From Methylococcaceae bacterium NSP1-2 (GTDB lineage: Bacteria; Pseudomonadota; Gammaproteobacteria; Methylococcales; Methylomonadaceae): DNA of 5,368 nucleotides. Positions 5,296-5,368 of this stretch are shown here, one piece after another (position 1 is the first letter of the stretch; every line of letters starts with the position of its first letter). The position numbers were made by a program, and so were the translations under genes. Under the pieces are notes generated by a model, which was not told the DNA's origin, did not search any database, and saw nothing but the letters and a program-made list of their open reading frames with translations. Location: positions 1-5,368 of the forward strand of contig NQJH01000204.1 in assembly GCA_002256685.1 (NCBI GenBank), read 5' to 3'.

Positions 5296-5368
5296 CGGCC
5301 CGTTGCGGTGGCCCCCGTTTCGGCGCGTGATACGCGTGTCTCCCGCCCGCCCTGGCCCCCGATTCGAT
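5296..5368. other. G+C-rich tip of the window, unlike the adjoining gene
   Basis: From 5301 to 5368 I count 49 of 68 bases as G or C, about 72 percent, well above the neighbouring sequence. The hydrolase frame read through it gives an Arg/Gly-rich string (for example GPGRAGDTRITRRNGG) with none of the features expected before the PWLTLTG motif. I recognise no repeat, adapter or gene here. It is most simply a chimeric or low-quality contig end, although a genuine recombination junction cannot be ruled out. Confidence 0.5.

Overview
The window carries one strand of linked genes, all read right to left (minus strand). It looks like a gammaproteobacterial chromosome segment. The order mlaF-mlaE-mlaD-mlaB-murA-hisG-hisD is the known gammaproteobacterial arrangement (Pseudomonas-like when hisG and hisD follow murA). 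The moderate G+C, the short-form HisG and a palindromic repeat of the type I associate with Beggiatoa/Thiothrix-like and some methanotroph genomes hint at Thiotrichales or a relative. That lower-level placement is a guess.

Layout in transcription order: (1) 5296-5368 is a short G+C-rich tip unlike the rest, possibly a bad or chimeric contig end. (2) 4837-5295 is the C-terminal part of an alpha/beta hydrolase (S33/lysophospholipase-like) carrying the catalytic Asp and His. (3) 4774-4836 is a short spacer with a possible promoter. (4) 4027-4773 is mlaF, the ATPase of the Mla phospholipid transporter. Its conserved sequence stops right after the H-loop, and the normal family C-terminus reappears in another frame at 4085-4150, so an internal deletion with frameshift is likely. 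(5) 3987-4084 is a spacer holding a strong palindrome. (6) mlaE, mlaD and mlaB are tightly packed, with the usual mlaC missing between mlaD and mlaB. (7) murA is followed after 8 bases by hisG. (8) hisD runs off the left edge.

MlaF (ATPase), MlaE (permease), MlaD (MCE substrate-binding ring) and MlaB (STAS subunit) form the inner-membrane MlaFEDB complex that moves phospholipids between the inner membrane and the periplasm for outer-membrane lipid asymmetry. MurA makes the first committed step of peptidoglycan precursor synthesis. HisG and HisD are the first and last enzymes of histidine synthesis. The linkage thus joins envelope maintenance with amino-acid synthesis.

I see no RNA genes, CRISPR arrays, transposase genes or phage genes, and nothing that I would call a new system. 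The most informative anomalies are the broken mlaF, the palindrome beside it, the missing mlaC, and the odd right end.
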